Assembly (NCBI GenBank): GCA_029262235.1
Contig: JAJCZU010000004.1
Span: forward strand, 682,001-746,000
Length of the DNA: 64,000 nucleotides
Reading direction: 5' to 3'
From: Candidatus Eiseniibacteriota bacterium
GTDB taxonomy: Bacteria > Orphanbacterota > Orphanbacteria > Orphanbacterales > Orphanbacteraceae
Shown here one piece after another: positions 47,443 to 55,688 of the stretch (positions are counted from its first letter, which is position 1; the number at the start of each line of letters is the position of its first letter). A program made the translations under genes and the position numbers. The notes beneath the pieces were generated by a model. That model saw only the letters and a program-made list of their open reading frames with translations. It was not told the origin of the DNA and searched no databases.

Positions 47443-48045
47443 ATGACATCGAAGAGCCCCATGCATTCCGGCGGCGCACTCCGCGAACCGGAACTCGTGC
47501 AGCGCCGCGAAGAGCTGCGTGCGAATCGCGCGCGTTTCGAGAAGCTCGTGGCGGGGCTCACGCCCGCCCAGCTCACGTGGCGGCCCGGAACCGGACGCTG
47601 GTCGATCATCGAATGTGTAGCCCACCTGAATCGCGCGAACCACGCGTATTCCGCCAACGCGGAGCGCGCGCTCCGAACGGCGAAGGAACGCGGCGTTACG
47701 GGAACCGGCCCGTTCAAGCACGGGCGCATGATCCAGTGGGCCATCGCGTATCTCGATCCTGACAGGAAAAAAATGCGGGCGAAGACTCCCGGCATGTTCG
47801 ATCCGCGCGAGGTGAAAGATCCGGCGGCCGAACTCGCGGCGTTCCGCAGGGAGCTCGACGTAACGGAAGGACGACTGCGTGAAGCGGACGGGCTGCATCT
47901 CGCGAAAGTGAAGCTCTCCTCGCCCGTATCGCGCCTGATTCGCCTGTCGCTCGGCCAGTTCTTCGAGATGCATACGGTTCACGACCGTCGCCACATCCAG
48001 CAGGCGGAGCGTGTCAGAAGCGCCGAGGGATTTCCCTCTGTCTGA
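47443..48045 (+). CDS. DinB-like (DinB_2) family protein
   Basis: ATG at 47443 has GGGGAGG 9 bp upstream, giving 200 aa; the longer track ORF is antisense to yfcE. The four-helix-bundle DinB_2 pattern is LVAGLTPAQLTWRPGTGRWSIIECVAHLNRAN, with metal-ligand His in AHLN, and GQFFEMHTVHDRRHIQQAERV with the HxxxH pair. Members are metal-binding and include bacillithiol transferases and many of unknown role. Its stop lies inside a short duplicated sequence. Confidence 0.87.
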   Translation: MTSKSPMHSGGALREPELVQRREELRANRARFEKLVAGLTPAQLTWRPGTGRWSIIECVAHLNRANHAYSANAERALRTAKERGVTGTGPFKHGRMIQWAIAYLDPDRKKMRAKTPGMFDPREVKDPAAELAAFRRELDVTEGRLREADGLHLAKVKLSSPVSRLIRLSLGQFFEMHTVHDRRHIQQAERVRSAEGFPSV

Positions 48046-48062
48046 CACCGCCCTCTGTCTGA
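48034..48062. repeat. 12-bp direct repeat duplicating the stop codon of the DinB-like gene
   Basis: CCCTCTGTCTGA at 48034-48045, where the TGA is the stop, and again at 48051-48062, with a partial third (CCTCTGTTTCGA) at 48068. Period 17 bp. Confidence 0.85.
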
Positions 48063-48137
48063 TTCATCCTCTGTTTCGACGCTGATATCGCGGGCGTCGA
48101 TCGTTCCGCCTCGTTTCTTCGATTTCACCATCCATGT

Positions 48138-48143
48138 TATAAT
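48138..48143 (+). promoter_or_regulatory. Consensus -10 box (TATAAT) before the BNR-repeat gene
   Basis: Perfect TATAAT 29 bp upstream of the ATG at 48173. At 17-bp spacing the -35 position is TTCTTC, which is poor, so the promoter may need an activator. Confidence 0.5.
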
Positions 48144-48172
48144 GAAGCATTCATACAACAAGGAGTAACACC

Positions 48173-50812
48173 ATGCGCCGCTCCACTTTGCGCTGGCTCC
48201 CTCTGGCCCTCTCCCCGGCCCTTCTATATTTCGCCTGGCTCGCTGCCACGCACGAGGATGACTTCGTGCCGCCGCGCGGGCCCGGCGTTCCGAACGACTG
48301 GTTTTTCCAGCAACGCGCCTGGCCGACGGGCACGATCGACTACGAAGTACGCCGCGAAGCGATCGAGCACACGCGGGCCATGCGCGCAGAAGCCGGGCGC
48401 GCGAGCGACATGCGTTTCGCGAAACGCGCCGTGGCGACGGACTGGGAGGGCGTGGGCCCCGAGAATGTCGGCGGCCGTATCACCGACGTGATCGGGAATC
48501 CTTCGAACGCGAACGAAATCTATCTGGCGGCGGCTTCGGGCGGCGTATGGAAATCGACGGACGCGGGCGCGAACTGGACCGCGATCTTCGACGGACAGGG
48601 ATCGCTCTCGATCGGCGCGCTCGCGGTCGACCCGAACGACTTCGACGTGCTCTACGTGGGCACGGGCGAGGCGAACCCGGGCGGCGGCAGCGTCGCGTAC
48701 GGGGGCGACGGCGTCTGGAAAACGACCGACGGCGGTGTGAACTGGACGCACCTCGGGCTCACGAATACGCGCTATATCGGGCGCATCGCGGTCGACCCCT
48801 CGGACGCGGACAACGTTTTCGTGGCCGCCATGGGAAATCTCTTTTCGAAGAACGTAGACCGCGGCGTGTATCGCTCGACCGACGCCGGACAGTCGTGGAC
48901 GAAAGTGCTCTACGTGTCCGACTCCACGGGATGCGTGGATATCGCGATCGATCCGGGCACACCGACGCGCGTGTTCGCTACGATGTGGGAGCGCATTCGC
49001 AAGCCCGAATCGCGTAACTACGGCGGCCCCTCGAGCGGCATCTGGCGCTCGGAAGACGGCGGCGCGAACTGGGGCGAACTGACGAGCGGGCTGCCCGCAT
49101 CCGCGGGCCGTATCGGGGTGGCCGTGGCGCCATCGGATCCAGCGCGCGTCTATGCCGTGTACGCGGACGAAACCGGGTTCTTCGACGGCTTCTATCGCTC
49201 GACCGACAACGGCGACACGTGGTCGCAGCGCGCGGCCACAGGGCTCGGCACGTTCTATTCGTCGTTCGGCTGGTGGTTCGGGCGACTCTGGGTCGATCCC
49301 GGCGCGGCGGGCACCGTGTGGGCCGACGGCGTGCTGCTTTACAAAACGACGAACGGCGGCGCCTCGTTCACCGACGTCACGAGCAGCATGCACGTGGATC
49401 ATCATGCGCAGTGGATCAATCCGAACGACACGCAGGTCATGCTGAAGGGGAACGACGGCGGGCTCTATCGCACGACGAACGGCGGGGCGAACTGGAGCTT
49501 CGTCTCGAACCTTCCGATCACGCAGCTCTATACGATTGAAGTCCCGCTCGCGGCGACGGGCACGGTGTATGCCGGGCTGCAGGATAACGGCACGGTGCGG
49601 ACGACGGGCGGCGCGGGATCGTACAGCACGCTCTTCGGGGGCGACGGGCACTACGTGATTCAGGATCCGAACGACCCGAACACGATTTATCTCGAATTTC
49701 AGTACGGGAACTTCTACCGCTCGACGAACGACGGCGGCTCGTTCAGCTCGGCCGTAAGCGGAATCGCGGGCGCCGACCGCAGGAACTGGTCGACGCCGGT
49801 CGTGGTCGACCCCGCCAGCATCGGGAATGCAGACACGCGCCTCTACTTCGGTGCGAACCGGCTCTATCGATCGAACAACAGCGCGAGCAGCTGGACTGTG
49901 GTCGGCGGCGGCCTGGACTTCTCCGACGGCTTCGGCGGAAGCGGCGGCGTGACGTTCGGCACGATCACGACCATCGCGGTCGCGCCGAGCGATTCCGGCA
50001 CTGTCTACGTCGGCACTGACGACGCGAACGTATGGGTTTCGACAGACTACTGCACGACCTTCACCAAGATCGACACCGGCCTCCCGAATCGCTGGGTTTC
50101 GCGCGTGGCCGTCGACCCGGACAATGACGCCATCGCCTACGTGACGTTTTCGGGACTGCGGGACGACGACCCGCTGCCGCACGTATTTCGCACGATCAAT
50201 CACGGGGCCGCATGGACCGACATCTCAGGCAACCTGCCCGATGCGCCCGTGAACGACATCATCGTGGACGAAGACGACGGAAGCATTTTGTATGTGGGGA
50301 CTGACGTCGGCGTGTTCGTCACGGGCGATCTCGGCGCGTCGTGGTCGCCGCTCGGAAACGCGATGCCCGAAGGCGCGATCGTTACGGATCTCGAGTACAT
50401 TCCCGGCGCACTCGGAACCCCGAACCTGACGCCGCTTCTCTTCGCCGCGACCTACGGCCGCTCTGCCTGGAAGCTCGACCTGGCGATCGCGACCGGGGTC
50501 GACGTAGCAGAAGAGGAGGCCGCGAGCAGACCGGCACTCGCGACGATTGATGCGGTGATCCCGAACCCGTTCCGTTCACGAGCGGAAGTCGCGTTCACGA
50601 TTCCGGCAGCGGGCCCGGTACGCGTGGCGTTCTACGATATCAGCGGACGTGAAGTGCGCGTTCTCACGAACGAAGCGCGCAGCGCGGGCGCCCATCGCGT
50701 GACGTGGGACGGTCGTGACGAAAGCGGACGCCCCGTTGCGAACGGGGTCTATTTCGCGCGCGTCGAAGCGGGTGGGCGTTCGGAGTCGAAGAAGGTGACA
50801 CTGGTTCGCTGA
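48173..50812 (+). CDS. Secreted BNR/sortilin-like beta-propeller protein with FlgD-like C-terminal domain
   Basis: 879 aa; AAGGAG 7 bp before the ATG. Signal peptide STLRWLPLALSPALLYFAWLAA. Many Asp-box/BNR repeats: GGVWKSTDAGANWTAIFDG, GDGVWKTTDGGVNWTHLGL, RGVYRSTDAGQSWTKVLYV, GIWRSEDGGANWGELTSGLP and GGLYRTTNGGANWSFVSNLP, with GTGEANPG...YGGDG between the first two. This is the large 'glycosyl hydrolase/VPS10-like' propeller group; Asp boxes are structural and do not prove sialidase activity. The last ~85 residues are the FlgD-like tail: IPNPFRSRAEVAFTIP, VAFYDISGREVRVL, VTWDGRDESGRPVANG and SKKVTLVR. Likely cell-surface. Confidence 0.9.
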   Translation: MRRSTLRWLPLALSPALLYFAWLAATHEDDFVPPRGPGVPNDWFFQQRAWPTGTIDYEVRREAIEHTRAMRAEAGRASDMRFAKRAVATDWEGVGPENVGGRITDVIGNPSNANEIYLAAASGGVWKSTDAGANWTAIFDGQGSLSIGALAVDPNDFDVLYVGTGEANPGGGSVAYGGDGVWKTTDGGVNWTHLGLTNTRYIGRIAVDPSDADNVFVAAMGNLFSKNVDRGVYRSTDAGQSWTKVLYVSDSTGCVDIAIDPGTPTRVFATMWERIRKPESRNYGGPSSGIWRSEDGGANWGELTSGLPASAGRIGVAVAPSDPARVYAVYADETGFFDGFYRSTDNGDTWSQRAATGLGTFYSSFGWWFGRLWVDPGAAGTVWADGVLLYKTTNGGASFTDVTSSMHVDHHAQWINPNDTQVMLKGNDGGLYRTTNGGANWSFVSNLPITQLYTIEVPLAATGTVYAGLQDNGTVRTTGGAGSYSTLFGGDGHYVIQDPNDPNTIYLEFQYGNFYRSTNDGGSFSSAVSGIAGADRRNWSTPVVVDPASIGNADTRLYFGANRLYRSNNSASSWTVVGGGLDFSDGFGGSGGVTFGTITTIAVAPSDSGTVYVGTDDANVWVSTDYCTTFTKIDTGLPNRWVSRVAVDPDNDAIAYVTFSGLRDDDPLPHVFRTINHGAAWTDISGNLPDAPVNDIIVDEDDGSILYVGTDVGVFVTGDLGASWSPLGNAMPEGAIVTDLEYIPGALGTPNLTPLLFAATYGRSAWKLDLAIATGVDVAEEEAASRPALATIDAVIPNPFRSRAEVAFTIPAAGPVRVAFYDISGREVRVLTNEARSAGAHRVTWDGRDESGRPVANGVYFARVEAGGRSESKKVTLVR

Positions 50813-50878
50813 TACTCGCGTCCGCGCTGAACCGAGCGTCAGCGCTGAAACCAGCGTCCCCGCTGATATTCGAGAATC
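50807..50878. repeat. 18-bp tandem repeat (4 units) spanning both stop codons of two convergent genes
   Basis: Units begin with CGCTGA at 50807, 50825, 50843 and 50861, exactly 18 bp apart; the first three continue to a GCGTC near position 12. The first unit contains the TGA of the BNR gene. The palindrome TCAGCGCTGA at 50839-50848 contains the stop of the convergent gene (50839). Confidence 0.85.
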
Positions 50879-52923
50879 GGCGCGAGATCGTAATCGTCCC
50901 AGCCGCGCACATGTTTCGCCACGAGACGGAAATAATGGTCGTCGCGCGGGGCCGCCCGCCAGAAGAGAAACAGATCACCCAGGTTCTTGAGCGCGGGCAG
51001 CGTGTAGTAGTTGATCCCCGGCGGCCCCGCCTGGAACCACGTTTCGTAGACGCCCCAGATCTTCGGGCGATCCCCGAGTGAGATCGTCGCGACGTAAAGC
51101 GGGTCATCGAGCGGAAGCAACACGAGCCGCAGCGGAATGTGAACCGCGCCGCCCCTCACCCCGTACACCACGTCGTACCCGCCCATGAGCGGCGCGCGCT
51201 TCGAGCGACCGAAAATCCATTCCATCTCCATCGGATTCCCCGCCGCCGGCTCTCGCCGCACAGTGTCTTCGGGCAGCAGCAGGTACGGCTCGTTCGAGAA
51301 CTGCGCGAAGCCGATCGGAACGCGATCGTTCGCGGGCCATGCAAAATCATCCCCGGCGAGAAAGACACGATGATGATTGTGCTGCGCGAGAAGCACGCCG
51401 ACGGGCTTCCGGTCATGGGCCGAGAGCACGACATGCACGGCGCCGTGAATGTCGAGTTCGTGCCACGCATTCGGATCGCCGATCATGGCCCCCACGAAAC
51501 GCTTCCAGCCCGCAATCTCACGCGGCAATCCGCTGTAGGGGAATACGAACGAATACTTTAAGAACAGCAGCGTCTGCGTCGATCCACCCGGCAGCGCGAT
51601 CGTGTCTTCATAGATGCGTCCGTAAACCGGGGAAGCCATGCCGCGTTTCGGTTCCGCGATCGCCTCGTACTGCGGAAGCGTGTAGTCGAGATAGTAGTGC
51701 GCCGTGTTCTGCACGCGCACGAGGTCGCCCCTTGTGACAGTGTCGGCAACGACGCGTCGCCCGGCGTCCGCATCGCGCAGTACGCAGCGGGGCAGATAGT
51801 CCTCGTAGAAGTCGATCGGACCGTAACTGCTCGGCGCGAGCCACCCCTCGGGCATGTATCGCTGCAGGAGTTCGATCGTGGCCTGCTCGTTCTGGTCCCA
51901 CGACTTCATGCGATCCGGCGCGCGCTGGAACGATGCGACGAACGAGTCCTCGTCCCGCTTCGTGACGCCCTCGTCCCGCTCTGCGGCGCTCACGATCCCG
52001 GGCGCGCCGGCGATCCCGATCGCGACAAGCACCATCGCCGCCGCACGCGCGCCTCTTCCGCCGAGTGCGCGCTGGATCGCGATCCCCGCTACGATCAGCG
52101 TGAGACCCCAGAACGACGAGGGCAGGATGTCTTCGCCTACGAAACGGTGTACGAAGAAGAGGGAGAGAAAGGGCGAAAGGAACACGAGGTTTCCGATGCG
52201 CGCAGTGTGTGAGGTCCAGGTCATGGCCATCATCCAGAGCAGGAAGGGGATTCCCATTTCGAAGAGCCCGATATAGACGCCGCCCGCGAATCCGCCCGCG
52301 GTGAGCACGCGGTCACCGGTCCAGAGCAGATACGCGCCTGTAAGAACAGCGCCCACCCAGAAGTTCGTCATGAGCTTGACCGCCGCCGGCCGCGCGTCGC
52401 TCACGTTCAGGATCCAGTACGATGCCCAGACCACGGAGCTTCCGACCGCGAGTCCCGCGCCGAGCGGATCGCTGACGTGAAAGCCGAGCAGGTCGCCGCG
52501 CGTCGAAATTGTAAGCACGCCGAGAAAACTGACGCCGAGACCGAGCATGTGAGCGCGCGTGAGCGATTCCCCGCGAAACACGGCCGCGAGCAGCACGATC
52601 ATGAGAGGCCACGTGTAGTTCAGGGGCTGCGCCTCCTGGGCCGGGAGCCGCTCGTAGGCATGAAAGAGAATGACGTAATATAGGAAAGGGTTCAGTAACC
52701 CACGCAGGAGGGAGGGGGCGAAAGACGAGGGATGAATCGCGCGGCGCAGGTCCGCGCGCGAAAAGACCACCCCCGTGAAGAAGAGGGCGGCCGTGAGCGC
52801 GGCGAGAAAGAGTGTCATCGCCACGCTCAGCTGTCGTAACGTAAGCGCAAATGCCGTGGCGGCCGTCGACCACGAAAGCACCGCCCCGAGCGCGAGCATG
52901 ATGGCGAGTGAGTTCCGTGACAT
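50839..52923 (-). CDS. DMT/EamA-type transporter fused to a large secreted domain of unknown function
   Basis: 694 aa in one frame. Residues 1-290 are a ten-helix drug/metabolite transporter: LAIMLALGAVLSWSTAATAFAL, LLNPFLYYVILFHAYERLPAQEAQPLNYTWPLMIVLLAAVF, GLGVSFLGVLTIST, FEMGIPFLLWMMAMTW and LTLIVAGIAIQRALGG. At residue 297 begins MVLVAIGIAGAPGIVSAAERDEG, which looks like a signal peptide with an AXA-like end. The remaining ~380 residues are soluble: PIDFYEDYLPRCVLRDADAG, HVVLSAHDRKPVGVLLAQHNHHRVFLAG and WGVYETWFQAGPPGINYYTLP. I recognise no family for that part. It could be a true fusion or two genes merged, with internal initiation at 52035. Confidence 0.82.
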   Translation of the reverse strand: MSRNSLAIMLALGAVLSWSTAATAFALTLRQLSVAMTLFLAALTAALFFTGVVFSRADLRRAIHPSSFAPSLLRGLLNPFLYYVILFHAYERLPAQEAQPLNYTWPLMIVLLAAVFRGESLTRAHMLGLGVSFLGVLTISTRGDLLGFHVSDPLGAGLAVGSSVVWASYWILNVSDARPAAVKLMTNFWVGAVLTGAYLLWTGDRVLTAGGFAGGVYIGLFEMGIPFLLWMMAMTWTSHTARIGNLVFLSPFLSLFFVHRFVGEDILPSSFWGLTLIVAGIAIQRALGGRGARAAAMVLVAIGIAGAPGIVSAAERDEGVTKRDEDSFVASFQRAPDRMKSWDQNEQATIELLQRYMPEGWLAPSSYGPIDFYEDYLPRCVLRDADAGRRVVADTVTRGDLVRVQNTAHYYLDYTLPQYEAIAEPKRGMASPVYGRIYEDTIALPGGSTQTLLFLKYSFVFPYSGLPREIAGWKRFVGAMIGDPNAWHELDIHGAVHVVLSAHDRKPVGVLLAQHNHHRVFLAGDDFAWPANDRVPIGFAQFSNEPYLLLPEDTVRREPAAGNPMEMEWIFGRSKRAPLMGGYDVVYGVRGGAVHIPLRLVLLPLDDPLYVATISLGDRPKIWGVYETWFQAGPPGINYYTLPALKNLGDLFLFWRAAPRDDHYFRLVAKHVRGWDDYDLAPILEYQRGRWFQR

Positions 52924-52973
52924 GGGGCCACGGTACAGCCGTTTCGAGCCGAGAGCAACGAGGAGATCCGAAC

Positions 52974-54209
52974 ATGGCAGGGATTGCGACCGAGCGATAC
53001 GAATTCACGAACCGGAGCGGCGTGAGCCTCTCGGGACGCCTGGAGCTGCCCGAAACGCCGCCGCGTTTCTTCGCGCTCTTCGCACACTGTTTCACGTGTT
53101 CGAAGGACATTGCCGCGGCTTCCCGCGTGAGCCGGGCGCTGGCGGCGCGCGGGATCGCGGTGCTTCGGTTCGACTTCACGGGAATCGGAAACAGCGACGG
53201 CGACTTCGAGAACACAAGCTTTCAGTCGAACGTCGAGGATCTCGTCGACGCGGCGGGCGCGCTGGCGGAATCGCATGAGGCTCCGCGTCTTCTGATCGGC
53301 CACAGTCTCGGCGGCGCGGCCGTGATCGTTGCGGCACGCGGGATCGATCAGGCGCGTGCCGTCGTTACCATCGGCGCGCCGAGCGATACGGAGCACCTGA
53401 AAGATCTGTTCGGCGATTCGCTCGCTTCGATCGAAAGCGAAGGGTGCGCGCACGTGGACCTCGCGGGACGCTCGTTTCCGATCAGCAAGTCTTTTGTGGA
53501 CGACCTTGCCAACCACGTCGTGACCGCGGAGGCGAAGAAGCTGAAGAAGGCGCTTCTCGTGCTGCACTCGCCCGTCGATAACATTGTCGGGATCGAGCAC
53601 GCGCGTCGTATCTTCGAGGCGGCGCGCCACCCGAAGAGCTTTCTGTCGCTCGACGGCGCCGATCATCTATTGAACGATCGCGCGGACTCCCGCTTCGTCG
53701 CGGATGTCGTGGCGTCGTGGGCGGAGCGCTACGCTTCGGAACCGGCCGCAACTTCGCAGGACGAGCAGCCCGCCCCCGCACTCGCGCAGGGCGAGGTGCG
53801 CGTCGACGAACTCGGGCCGCACTACACGCAGGCGATCACTGCGGGGCGTCACCGCATTCTCGCGGACGAACCGCTTCATGTAGGCGGCGGCGATCAGGGA
53901 ATGACGCCGTACGATCTGCTGCTTGCCGCGCTCGGCACATGCACTTCGATGACGCTTCGGCTCTATGCCGACCGCAAGCAGTGGCCCCTGACCGGTGTCT
54001 CCGTGTCGCTCCAGCACGGCCATGTGTATGCGAACGACTGCGCCGAATGCGCCTCCACCGAGGGAAAGGTGGACCGGATCGAGCGCGTGCTCTCGATCGA
54101 GGGCGATCTGACCGACGAACAGCGCGCGCGCCTGCTCGAGATCGCGAACAAGTGCCCCGTGCACCGGTCGCTGCTCTCCGAAACCGTGATCCCGACGCGC
54201 ATGGCGTGA
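52974..54209 (+). CDS. Bifunctional alpha/beta hydrolase / OsmC-family protein
   Basis: ATG at 52974 with GAGGAG 8 bp upstream; 411 aa. Residues 1-250 are an alpha/beta hydrolase: LFAHCFTCSKDIAAASRVSRALAARGIAVLRFDFTGIGNSDGDF, LLIGHSLGGAAVIVA (GHSLGG elbow), LHSPVDNIVGIEHA and SLDGADHLLND. Residues about 280-411 are OsmC: GMTPYDLLLAALGTCTSMTLRLYADRKQWPLTGVSVSLQHG and LLEIANKCPVHRSLLSE, with the two peroxidatic Cys. This fusion recurs in many bacteria. It probably reduces organic hydroperoxides, with the hydrolase half removing an ester-linked group; its substrate is unknown. Confidence 0.92.
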   Translation: MAGIATERYEFTNRSGVSLSGRLELPETPPRFFALFAHCFTCSKDIAAASRVSRALAARGIAVLRFDFTGIGNSDGDFENTSFQSNVEDLVDAAGALAESHEAPRLLIGHSLGGAAVIVAARGIDQARAVVTIGAPSDTEHLKDLFGDSLASIESEGCAHVDLAGRSFPISKSFVDDLANHVVTAEAKKLKKALLVLHSPVDNIVGIEHARRIFEAARHPKSFLSLDGADHLLNDRADSRFVADVVASWAERYASEPAATSQDEQPAPALAQGEVRVDELGPHYTQAITAGRHRILADEPLHVGGGDQGMTPYDLLLAALGTCTSMTLRLYADRKQWPLTGVSVSLQHGHVYANDCAECASTEGKVDRIERVLSIEGDLTDEQRARLLEIANKCPVHRSLLSETVIPTRMA

Positions 54210-54262
54210 GAGAGGGCCGCGTGTGTTAGAATGATGGTTGCCCCCACTGCATGGAGAACCCG

Positions 54263-55639
54263 TTGAACCGACCCAATCTCGCCCTGCGAACACGTTTCGC
54301 CCTTTCCCTGGTCACAGCCCTGCTGCTGACGACCCCCGCCTACTCCGCGAACTGGCAGGGCCACGCGCCGCTCCCCGAGCCGCTCGGGAACAACGCGGTT
54401 ACGGGGCACACGTTCGGCGACACGTGCTACATCTATTCGTTCATGGGAATCGACACGACGAAGATCTGGTCGGGGGTTTCGCAGTCCGCGTACCGTCTGA
54501 ACACAGTGACGAACCAGTGGCAGACGCTCCCGGACGTGCCCGGCCCGCTCGGCAGGATCGCGGCACTCGCGGTCGGATGCGGCGACAAAGTGTATCTCTT
54601 CGGCGGCTATACGGTGGCGATGTCGGGCACGGAAATCTCGCTCGACGCGGTCGACATCTTCGACCCGGCCACGCTGACGTGGAGTGCGGGCGCCCCGATT
54701 CCCGTGCCCGTCGACGACATGGTGGGCGGCGCATGGCGCGACACGCTCGTGTATCTCGTTTCCGGCTGGTCGCAGACCGGCAACATCACGAACACGCAGG
54801 TCTACTCGCCTTCGAACGACTCGTGGGATCAGGCGACTCCGTTTCCGACCGAAGGCACATTCGGCGGAGCGGGCGGCGTTGTCGGCGATTTTCTCGTATA
54901 CGCTGACGGCGTGAAGGGGAACTTCCTGATGCGAAACCGGGTTCATCGCGGCGCGATCGATCCGGGAAATCCGCTCGTCGTTACATGGAACGGCTCGGGC
55001 AAACACGCGGGCCCCGCTCTCTATCGCATGGCGTCGGGGACGACCGACAGCCTTCGCATGATCTTCTCCGGCGGCACCGACAATCCATACAACTTCGACG
55101 GCATCGGCTATAACAGCGTGCCCTCGGAACCGGTCGGCACCACGTGGTCATACTTCCCATCGACCGAAGTGGAAATCTTTCACGAAGACAAACTGACGTC
55201 CACGATGGACCATCGCGGTTTCGCGCGTTGCGGCAACAGACTCTACATAGCGGGAGGGATGGAAACGGGCCAGGCCGTTACGGATCTCGTGGAGAGCTAT
55301 CTGCCCGACATCGCGACGGGCGTTGCGTCGCCCGAAGCCGCGGGCGAAGGAGCGTCCGGTCCGCGATACGACGTCTCTGAAATCGCCAGTTTCCCGAACC
55401 CGGCCTCGCGAGTGGCGCATTTTTCGTCACCCGAGCGCGTCGTTCTGCGCGACGCGGCAGTTTACGATCTGCGCGGACGCCGTGTTCGCAGCTTCTCGAA
55501 CGAAACTCTCGCGGCGCAGTCCGGGTTCGAGTGGGATCTGCGCGATGACGCGGGCCGGCGTGTCCCGGCCGGCGCCTATTTTCTGCGCGGCCGCGTATTC
55601 GAACGCAACGTGCAGCGGAAAATCACGGTCGTCGACTAG
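54263..55639 (+). CDS. Secreted kelch-repeat protein with FlgD-like C-terminal domain
   Basis: The track ATG at 54251 has no ribosome site; TTG at 54263 has GGAG 6 bp upstream and a plausible TAGAAT -10 box at 54227, so TTG is preferred (458 aa). Signal peptide RFALSLVTALLLTTPAYSA. Kelch-propeller repeats: AYRLNTVTNQWQTLPDVPGPLGRIAALAVGCGDKVYLFGGY, VDIFDPATLTWSAGAPIPVPVDDMVGGAW and TQVYSPSNDSWDQATPFPTEG. C-terminal tail: SFPNPASRVAHFSS, AVYDLRGRRVRSFS and WDLRDDAGRRVPAGAYFL, a FlgD/T9SS-like sorting domain. Probably surface-exposed. Ends inside an inverted/direct repeat. Confidence 0.88.
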   Translation: MNRPNLALRTRFALSLVTALLLTTPAYSANWQGHAPLPEPLGNNAVTGHTFGDTCYIYSFMGIDTTKIWSGVSQSAYRLNTVTNQWQTLPDVPGPLGRIAALAVGCGDKVYLFGGYTVAMSGTEISLDAVDIFDPATLTWSAGAPIPVPVDDMVGGAWRDTLVYLVSGWSQTGNITNTQVYSPSNDSWDQATPFPTEGTFGGAGGVVGDFLVYADGVKGNFLMRNRVHRGAIDPGNPLVVTWNGSGKHAGPALYRMASGTTDSLRMIFSGGTDNPYNFDGIGYNSVPSEPVGTTWSYFPSTEVEIFHEDKLTSTMDHRGFARCGNRLYIAGGMETGQAVTDLVESYLPDIATGVASPEAAGEGASGPRYDVSEIASFPNPASRVAHFSSPERVVLRDAAVYDLRGRRVRSFSNETLAAQSGFEWDLRDDAGRRVPAGAYFLRGRVFERNVQRKITVVD

Positions 55640-55666
55640 GAGTCGACGACGGGAGTCGTCGACTAG
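55628..55666. repeat. Alternating inverted repeat overlapping the kelch gene stop
   Basis: GTCGTCGACTAG (55628-55639, ending in the stop TAG) recurs at 55655-55666. Between them is AGTCGACGAC (55641-55650), the reverse complement of both. Two mutually exclusive 10-bp hairpins are possible, with loops of 3 or 4 nt. It lies between convergent genes and may terminate transcription, though no T-run follows. Confidence 0.85.
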
Positions 55667-55688
55667 TCATTCGATTCTGTCGAGCTTC

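Noticed and set aside
48076-48100. TCGACGC/GCGTCGA inverted repeat as a terminator
   Set aside because: 7-bp stem with an 11-nt loop and no T-run; too weak to call.
48224-50203. 659-aa minus-strand ORF
   Set aside because: Antisense to the BNR gene; composition is the mirror of its Asp-box repeats.
48173-50812. Sialidase activity for the BNR-repeat protein
   Set aside because: Asp boxes are structural repeats; no arginine triad or catalytic Tyr/Glu set could be identified.
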